This document shows positions 56,714 to 64,000 of a stretch of DNA of 64,000 nucleotides, in pieces. The translations under genes were made by a program, and so were the position numbers. The stretch comes from G963704535 sp963704535 (GTDB lineage: Bacteria; Chloroflexota; Chloroflexia; Chloroflexales; Roseiflexaceae): positions 2,852,001-2,916,000 of the forward strand of contig OY969916.1 of the NCBI GenBank assembly GCA_963704535.1, given 5' to 3'. The notes under the pieces are model-generated. The model made no database searches and had not been told where the DNA came from. It was given only the letters and a program-made list of their open reading frames with translations. How positions within the stretch are numbered: the first letter of the stretch is position 1; every line of letters begins with the position of its first letter.

Positions 56714-59700
56714 TTATGGCCGCTTGACGGTAAATGTCCCACCGGCGACAAAATCACCCCAGATGCCCTCATTGCTCATGGCGCGAATGTGGACCGAGTA
56801 AGATTTGTCGTACACTAGCCCGCTGGTGCTGAGCGTGTAGCTGGTGGCGGGGGCCAGGACGTGCGGCGAGTACAGCCAGCCGCTGCCGTCAGTGGGCTGG
56901 AGCACGATCTGGTAGCGCTGTATCCCCGACGGGTGGCTGGCCGGCGACCAGGTGAATGCGACCGCTGGGTTGGTGACGTAGACGGTCAGGCCGCTCAGGT
57001 TCACGCCACTGATCTTGCCCACGAAGTTCGGCACCGTGCTCGGCGCGCTCTGGGTGACGTTGAACGTTCCGCCGGCCACAAAATCGCCCCACAGCCCCAG
57101 GTTGTTCATGGCTCGAATGTGGACCGAATAGGACTTGCCGTACACCAGCCCGCCGGTGCTGAGCGTGTAGCTGGTGGCGGGGGCCAGGACGTGCGGCGAG
57201 TACAGCCAGCCGCTGCCGTCGGTGGGCTGGAGCACGATCTGGTAGCGCTCGATCCCGGTCGGGTGGCTGGCCGGCGACCAGGTGAATGCGACCGCCGGGT
57301 TGGTAACGTTGACCGTTAGACCACTCAGGTTCACGCCATTGATCTTGCCCACGAAGTTCGGCACCGTGCTCGGCCCGTCAGGCGCCCTGACGTTGAACGT
57401 TCCGCCGACGACAAAGTCACCCCAGATGCTCTCATTGCTCATGGCACGGACGTGGACCGAGTAGGATTTGCCGAACACCAGCCCGCTGGTGTTGAGCGTG
57501 TAGCTGGTGGCGGGGGCCAGGACGTGCGGCGAGTACAGCCAGCCGCTGCTGCCGTCGGTGGGCTGGAGCACGATCTGGTAGCGCTGTATCCCCGACGAGT
57601 GGCTGGCCGGCGACCAGGTGAATGCGACCGCTGGGTTGGTGACGTAGACCGTTAGGCCGTTCAGGTTCGTACCGTTGATCTTGCCCACGAAGTTCGGCAC
57701 GGTGCTCGGCGCGCTCTGGACGACGTTAAAGATCCCGCCGGGCAGGAACGGCCCCCAGATGTCCTCATTGCTCATGGCGCGAATGTGGACCGAGTAGGAT
57801 TTGCCGTACACCAGCCCGCTGGTGTTGAGCGTGTAGCTGGTGGCGGGGGCCAGGACGTGCGGCGAGTACAGCCAGCCGCTGCCGTCGGTGGGCTGGAGCA
57901 CGATCTGGTAGCGCTCGATCCCCGACGGGTGGCTGGCCGGCGACCAGGTGAATGCGACCGCCGGGTTGGTGACGTTGACCGTCAGACCATTCAGATTCGC
58001 GCCATTGATCTTGCCCACGAAGTTCGGCACTGTGCTGGGCGCACTCTGGGTGACGTTGAAGACCCCGCCGACCACAAAATCGCCCCACAATCCCAGGTTG
58101 TTCTTCGCGCGGATGTGGACCGAGTAGGATTTGCCGTACACCAGCCCGCTGGTGTTGAGCGTCAGCGAGGTGGCCGGGTAGAGCGGTTGCTCGTTGTACA
58201 GCCAGCCGCTGCTGCCGTCGGTGGGCTGGAGCACCACCTGGTAGCGTTCGATCCCGGTCGGGTGCGTGGCGTGCGACCAGGTGAACACGACCGTCGGATT
58301 GGTATAATCGATCGTCAGGCCGTTCAGATTCGTGCCGTTGATCTTGCCTACGAAGTTCGGCACCGTGCTTGGCCCGGTGGGCGCGGCGATACTGAATGCG
58401 CCGCCATTGGTAAAGGGACCCCAGGTGCCGTCGGTGCTCTTGGCGCGGATGTGAACCGAGTAGGATTTGCCGACAATCAGGCCGCTGGTGTTGAGCGTCA
58501 GCGAGGTGGCGGGATGAAGCGGTTGCTCGTTGTACAGCCAGCCGCTGCTGCCGTCGGTGGGCTGGAGCACCACCTGGTAGCGCTCGATCCCCAGCGGATG
58601 CTTGGCGGGCGACCAGGTGAACGCGATCGTCGGATTGGTCACGTAGATCGTCAGGCCGTTCAGGTCCGTGCCGTTGATCTTGCCCACGAAGTTCGGCACC
58701 ACAGCCGGCTGAGTGCCGGTCGCGACGATATTGGCCTTGACCCGGTAGCTGAAGCTGCCGACACCGGTCTGGCTCAAGGTGACGATCGCCTCCTTCGGGC
58801 CGGCCTCCCCGGTGGCGACCCCAATCACGAACTCCTTGGTCTCACCGGGCGCCAGCACCAGCCGCGTGACGCCGCCGGTGCCGACCGCCGTCCCCTGGAC
58901 CTGCTGGACGGTGATGGTCAGGTCGAGATCGCGCGAGTTGTTCTTTATCTGCACCGGTCGGGAGAGCGCCGCGCTGGATTGCAGCACCGGGTCGAAGATC
59001 ATCTCGCCCTGGTCGGGCAGCGCGACCGGGTTGCCATTCACGACCTGGTGGACGCTCATATCCAGGCCCAGCGAGACGGCATGTTTGATATCCGGGATGC
59101 GGCTAAAGGTCGCGACGGCCTTGGCGCTGCTGGGCAGCACCGCATTCGGGGCCGGCGCGTTCAGGGTCAGCGTGACCTGGGCGCTGCCGTTAGCGGCGAT
59201 CAGCGGGCTGGGATTCGAGAAGCTGGCCGTCCAGCCTGCCGGTAAGTTCTGCACCGCCAGCCCGATCCGCCCCTCGGCGATGTCATAGTTGCTCACCGTC
59301 AAGACCTGGGTGATCGTCGTGCCGCTGACCTGGACATTCCCGGTCTTGATGCGCGTGCCGAGCGTGATGTCGCGCGCTGCCGAGTGGCCGCTCGCGTCCT
59401 CCAGCGCGATCTGGATCAGGTGCAGCCCCTTGGTATCGTCGCTCTGGAACGGCGCGGTATCCCAGACGAAGAAGAAATAGTCTTCCGCGACCTGATTCAC
59501 ATCGGTGCTGGCCGGCTTGACGTAGAAGCGCTGCGTCAGGTTCGTATTGCCATAGATGTTATCGTTCAGCCCCCCAATCAGGGCGCTCGTGCCATTGGAG
59601 AAGCTCACCACGCCGGTGTTGGAATTCTGCCCGGTGACTTTATCATAATCGAACTGGAAGTACTGGCCGGCAGCCGTGCTTCCGTTGACCTTGACCTGGA

Positions 59701-62046
59701 CGAAGTTGAGATCCTTGTCGAAATCGGTGGTGACGCCGAAGGCAACCAGGGCCTTGTGCTGGCTGCCGGCAGCCGCAGAGACATCGACTTCGTAGCCCTT
59801 GGTGAAGCTATCGCCGATGAACGTGCGGCCGTCCGATGGGAGATGGTGTCGGTCGTTATAGAAGATGCGTCCGAGCATATTCTTAAATATGCCATTCCCG
59901 CCGTCGAAGTGCAGGTGATGGTTGTCGGTGCCCTCTGAGCCGCTATAGCCGATCAACTGGCCGCGATCACATGCTCCCCGCTGGCGACGAGCGTATCGTT
60001 GCTCAGGTGAATATACCCGGACCGATACCCGCCGTGAATGACGTCGACCCGGTTCACACTGCCACCGATCTGCTCAACCGTGCCGGGGGCGATCGCGTAG
60101 ATCGGCTGGGGCGGAAGCGGGCCAAACGGGATGTCCAGACCGGGATGGAAGCGGGAGCCGCCGCTGACATTACGCGGCCCGTAGTCGGATGAAAGCGCGG
60201 CGGTATTCAAGCGATCTGTGAACACGACCTGGACGCCCTGCCGCGTCACCGTGACACCATTGACCGGCATCCCATACCAGGGCGCCCCGGTGATATCCAC
60301 GTTCGGCGCCTGGGCCGCCTCATTGTCGGCGGTCGAGAAGCGTGGGTTGTTGCCCGCCGCGTCGGGCGAGGTGATCACCCGGTAGAACAGGCGCGAGCCG
60401 TGGAAGTTACTCCAGACCTCGGCGGGGATCGCATAGAAGGCGCGCCCTTCGTTATCGGTCTGCGCGGCCTCGCTGCGGTAGAAATTCTGCCGGTTGCTCT
60501 CGGTGATCCGGGCGGCAACACTCGGCGCCAGCAGGGACTTCGCCTGCGCGATCTCGACCACGTAGTAGTAGCCACCGCGCCCGGTCTCGATCGTGAAGCT
60601 GGGCGGGATGGCGGGCGTGAAGCCGGGCGCGGTCGGGGTGATCTCGGCCTTGTGCTCGGCCACAAAGCCGGTGATTCGGAAGCTATGGCTCGTCTCCAAG
60701 ATGTCGCGCGAGCTATAACGGAAGCTTATCTCCAGCGAGAATGGTCCTGGCGGCGCGTTCTGCGCGATCACGAAGCGCCCATCGAAATGGAAGACGCCGC
60801 TGGTCGTCCCATTGCCCTCATGCAGCCGCACCGTATCCCCCACTATAGTCGGCGGCGGCGGGTCGTTCCACTGCCACTGGAGGCCGGTCCCGCCCTGGCT
60901 AAACCGGGCGTTGAATCTTGACAGGGTCATGATATCATTGCCGGTATTGAAAACCCGCAGCGTCACCCGCCGTGCGCCGGGCAGCGCCGGATCTTGCGGG
61001 GTTGTGACATCCCCCATCTCGCGTACGCCGTTGATTGCGGGAATCGGCTGGGGCGCCAGCGGCCAGGGACCCACCTCGACACTCATCGGGAACGGCACGC
61101 GCTTGATCTTCAGCGTAAACCGAAAATCCGGGCTGTTCTGCGCGTTGCTGGTGACGAGCACCTGGGTCGTGTACTCCAGATCGGGGTTGATGCTGTTGGC
61201 GTCGAACTGGATCTGGAAGGCCGCCGGCGGCCCGCCCGGATCCACGCGCGGGGGCGTCGGCTGCTGGCTGACCGAGAAACGGTTATCGCCGGATTCGGTC
61301 ACGGCGATAATCGAGAGCGCATCCGTGCCGACATTCTCGATCCGAAAGTCGAGCGGCATTACTTGCCCGACGACCGGGCCGATCTGGTAGGTGCCGGCGA
61401 CCTGGCTGCCAAAGATATCGGTCACTTTGATGTTCGGGCCGGGGCAGTTGAAATCACAGCCTTCGATCTGGATGTCCCCCTCGACTGTGAATTCATGGCG
61501 CAGCCCGTTGGGGTTGATCTCGATCCCGACCTCATACGGCCCGCTCTGGGCAAATGTCTCAACTCGGATATCGAGAAACATACGGTGGCTCTGGCCCGGC
61601 AGAATCGAACCAGTGTTGACATCAATCGTCGATGAAACACCGAATGGTAGCTGTCGCCGCGAGATCACGAAGCTAAAAGCCAAATCGAAATGCAGCGGCT
61701 CCGAGCCGTCGTTGATGATATCGATCGCGATCAGCTCGGTCACGGGCAGCTTTTCGGGGTCGAACGAAAGGGTTCCAAATCCAAAGGTATCGAACGGAGG
61801 CACCTCGGTCGGGAACGAAGAGCCGAAGAGTGGGGTGACTTCGATCCGCATAGAGAGACCGCTCCCTGCGGCCCCCTTGGGTGGTTCGATGATCGGTTTC
61901 TCGGCCGTTTGGGTTGGTTCGACTATCGGTTCCTCGGTCGGAACAGGATCGGGACCTTCCTGGAAGGCGTGCGCCCCGGCTGCTGGGTTCACGCCAATAG
62001 TCAACACCAGGAGCAAACCGAGAAAGAAACGGAACGTCGTACGCAT
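56714..62046 (-). CDS. Giant secreted LytM (M23) protein with six FN3-like repeats (frameshift)
   Basis: Two frames (59953-62046 and 56714-59956) join into about 1775 residues. Signal peptide FFLGLLLVLTIGVNPAAGAH; Ig/choice-of-anchor-like region; then the LytM zinc sites FHPGLDIPFG and, after the frame change at about 59962, DNHHLHFDGG. So the peptidase domain itself spans the break. Downstream are six nearly identical blocks of about 108 residues with PNFVGKING, FTWSPASHPSGIERYQIVLQ and PATSYTLNTSGLVYGKSYSV, each fitting a fibronectin type III fold. It probably cleaves peptidoglycan cross-links or an envelope protein at the surface. Removal or addition of one base near 59962 would restore it. 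Confidence 0.82.
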
Positions 62047-62103
62047 GGCAAACTCCTTTTACGTCAAGGTCAATACAACTTGTCACCTTCTCCCTTTCTC
62101 TGC

Positions 62104-62118
62104 TTACAAGCTCCGCAT
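62104..62118 (-). promoter_or_regulatory. Duplicated leader with a mini-ORF (MRSL) before the LytM gene
   Basis: A segment AAAAGGAGTGTGCAATGCGG nearly repeats the real start region AAAAGGAGTTTGCCATGCGT 70 bases downstream; the upstream copy encodes MRSL and a stop. Looks like a duplicated ribosome site, possibly acting as a decoy or leader peptide. Confidence 0.45.
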
Positions 62119-62436
62119 TGCACACTCCTTTTACGGCAAGGCAATATAACACCCTGACGCATGGCATACAGGGGCCGTCGTGATGGCGCTATGTGCCATC
62201 ACTCCTCAAGTCGAACTGCGAACAGTTGTCCTTGTGGGGGTTGTGGAGGACCATATCAACGGCTGTGTGGGTGGTCAATATATAGCATACCCAAGATGGA
62301 GCAAAAAATCTGGTGCAAATATGTATCAAAAAATATCAATTCTGGATTGACTTTCTTCAATACACCTGCTATACTCGTGGATAGTATATTGGTGTCCTTC
62401 AATATATCGGCTGTTCCTATTGTCACAGGAGTTCTA
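62119..62436. other. Gene-free region upstream of the LytM gene
   Basis: No gene. It is AT-rich near 62280-62420 with TATACTCGTGGATAGTATAT and similar short stretches; probably promoter DNA for the leftward LytM gene. Confidence 0.4.
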
Positions 62437-62556
62437 TGGTTGAAAGGGGTTCTTGAGGGGCAGCCCCTCAAACTCCCCTTCTTAAATAAACTCTAAACGT
62501 GGTTGAAAGGGGGTTCTTGAAGGGGTGCCCCCTCAAACTCCCCCTTCTTAAACAGA
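62437..62556. repeat. Two palindromic G-run repeats in tandem
   Basis: Two copies of the AAAGGGG(G)TTCTTGAGGGG / CCCCTCAAACTCCCC palindrome, directly before the left end of the IS. Confidence 0.65.
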
Positions 62557-63832
62557 CTCAGTAGATCACAGGTTTGATTAGGAGGACATAAAATGTAGGT
62601 TCGCTGATTGCAGCAGGGATCTTCCAAAGCCGAAAGGAGGACCCTGATGCGCGAACCTACATCCAGCCAGCCGATTTGCCTGACCGACCAGCAGACCTTG
62701 CATGATACCATACTCGTGGGGCAGCAGCACATCCCACTCAGCGCCAATGGCTATCGTTGCCAGACTGATGATTTGTGGCGCATTTTGCTGGCTGCCGCCG
62801 CAAACAAAACCACCATCGAGGCCACCTGTGCTGATTTGGAACGTGCGCCCGATGCCAATACTGTGCGCGGCTATTTGAATGAGCAGTTGCCGCCCTCTGC
62901 TATACCCAAGCTGGAACAGCAGTTGAATGACTTGTTGCGTAGCTTGCTCCCCGACTGGCTGCGTGCTCGTCCACAAGAGATCGCGGTTGACTTCCACGAT
63001 GAACCCTACTATGGCCGCGACCATCCCGATGATGTGGACAATTGGGTCTGTCGTGGCGAAGCAAGGGCAGGTACCACGCGCTTTTATCGCTGTGCGACCG
63101 CTTATCTGTTGCGGCAGGATGTGCGGCTGACGCTGGCAGTCGTGTTTATCAAGCCCAAAATGGACAAGGTCAGCGTGCTGGCGAGCTTGCTCAAAGCACT
63201 CAAGGACGCTGACCTGACCATCAAGTGCTTGTACGCAGATAAGGCGTTTTGTAGCATTGAGGTCGTGCGCTACTTGAAGAGCCAGCGCATTGCGGCCATT
63301 ATTGCCATGCCGATACGTGGCAAGCAGGGCGGCACGCGCAAGCTGTGTCGCGGAGGCAAGAGCCATTGGACCAGCTATACGATGCAGAGTGCTGAACACG
63401 GCAGCATCAGGGTGGTGGTGGCGGTCGGTGCGTACCTATCAACGCCGCCGTTCGGGGCAGCGACATCTGTGCTGGTTGCTGTACGTGTGCCTGCAAATAA
63501 GCGGAAAGGTGGTGCGGGTGAGGCGACGGTATCGGCGCCGGTTTGGGATAGAGAGTGGCTACCGACTGATGGAGCAGGTGCGAGCGCGCACGACCTCGCC
63601 GAACCCGGCGCTGCGCTTCCTGTTGATGGGAGTGGCGTTGTTGATTGTGAATGTGTGGATACGTTTGCATTGGCTGTTCCTGCGACTGAGGGGGCGAGGA
63701 CCACGGCGCGTCGCGCGCTGGCGCTTTCGACTGGAGCGCATGACGCGCTTTCTGATACACGCGATTGAGCGTTTCTATGGCGTCGTCACCATCGTCAAGC
63801 CAGCACCTATTTAACATCTGTGATCTACTGAG
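62557..63832. mobile_element. IS with 15-bp terminal inverted repeats
   Basis: CTCAGTAGATCACAG at 62557-62571 and its exact complement CTGTGATCTACTGAG at 63818-63832. Contains one transposase gene with a frameshift. No clear target duplication is visible. Confidence 0.8.
62647..63814 (+). CDS. DDE transposase (ISH3/IS4-like), frameshifted
   Basis: From ATG 62647 (GGAGG upstream). Motifs: EIAVDFHDEPYYG (Asp), CLYADKAFCSIEVVRYL (Asp) and, after a frame change near 63430, YRRRFGIESGYRLMEQVRAR (the Glu-containing Y-(2)-R-(3)-E-like motif). The C-terminus is NPALRFLLMGVALLIVNVWI. About 389 residues if joined. The shift may be programmed, as in several IS families, or simply a mutation. Confidence 0.72.
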
Positions 63833-63854
63833 ACTCTAAACGATAAGGCAGACC

Positions 63855-64000
63855 ATGGCTGAAATACTCACGTTCCAAGACTATCAGACTCCGGCATCCT
63901 GCTGCACCCCTCCCACGCCGGCAGAGTTAAGCACCGAAGCCTTTCAGCAGATCACTGCCGACCTGCAACTGCTGGGGCATCCTATCCGGCTGCAAATTCT
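63855..64000 (+). CDS. ArsR-family regulator (5' part only)
   Basis: ATG 63855; 48 codons before the window ends: MAEILTFQDYQTPASCCTPP, then AELSTEAFQQITADLQLLGH and PIRLQI. The adjacent CysCys near residue 17 is typical of metal(loid)-sensing ArsR variants and the second half is the start of the winged helix (LGHPIRLQI). Downstream genes cannot be seen. Confidence 0.72.
   Translation, partial: MAEILTFQDYQTPASCCTPPTPAELSTEAFQQITADLQLLGHPIRLQI

Noticed and set aside
57000..58760. CRISPR-like or satellite repeat array
   Set aside because: Units are about 325 bases, in frame and encode FN3-like domains; no spacers.
57785..59245. 486-codon rightward frame opposite the LytM gene
   Set aside because: Arg/Gly/Asp-rich shadow repeating with the FN3 units.

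Overview
The window is GC-rich apart from one AT-rich island and looks like a Chloroflexota genome (Roseiflexus/Kouleothrix/Herpetosiphon-like). The pointers are a secreted repeat protein built of about 17 ELWKSDGT-type units, two secreted proteins ending in a hydrophobic LPL-[VT]-RR tail, a NACHT ATPase with glycine-rich membrane repeats, many-PAS hybrid sensors and palindromic G-run repeats. The phylum is an inference from family memory, not a search.

Positions 1 to about 43487 look like one large integrated mobile element seen from its right end. It carries a large serine recombinase (41916-43598) that stops against the 3' third of a diaminopimelate decarboxylase gene (lysA, from 43481), so the element sits inside lysA; the left end and the lysA 5' part lie outside the window. 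Element modules are: PP-loop (PAPS reductase-like) genes, tRNA-guanine-transglycosylase-like genes and DUF932 (1-8130 and 15730-18009); a NACHT ATPase (9051-11691); a sensory block with a NarL regulator, a multi-PAS histidine kinase, a CheY-like protein and a KaiC-like ATPase (18521-25665); a ParA/ribbon-helix-helix partition pair (25701-26626); an FtsK-like translocase with a membrane partner (27139-29323); an actin-like ParM system and a long leftward operon (29700-34923) run from a divergent promoter shared with an XRE regulator; and a stand-alone DnaA domain IV protein next to the integrase. An FtsK-type translocase, partition genes and a serine integrase suggest an AICE-like conjugative element or a phage-plasmid.

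Inside the element are two things that stand out. First, a 149-bp inverted-repeat element (MITE) occurs four times in full; three copies have 5-6 bp target duplications and split genes whose frames are restored exactly by removing the element and one duplication. A related IS (12314-13878) supplies a DDE transposase. Second, an AT-rich foreign island (about 36000-39500) encodes an XRE regulator, an IrrE/ImmA-type metallopeptidase, a seven-helix membrane protein and a cytochrome P450 in one tight operon.

From 43488 onward the sequence looks chromosomal: the lysA remnant, a CvpA-CAP fusion, an EamA transporter, a tandem SRPBCC protein with an ArsR regulator, a secreted metzincin-like protease, the ELWKSDGT repeat protein, a small helical-repeat protein, an aminoglycoside-phosphotransferase-like kinase, a LytM-FN3 giant secreted protein, an IS and a partial ArsR gene. 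Palindromic G-run repeats separate many of these genes.

An unusual number of genes carry single frameshifts (near 5765, 7940, 11425, 17115, 17597, 17762, 31300, 36735, 51770, 59962, 63430) and one has an in-frame TGA (32875). Some may be real decay, but residual indel errors of a long-read assembly would give the same picture, so each should be checked against reads.
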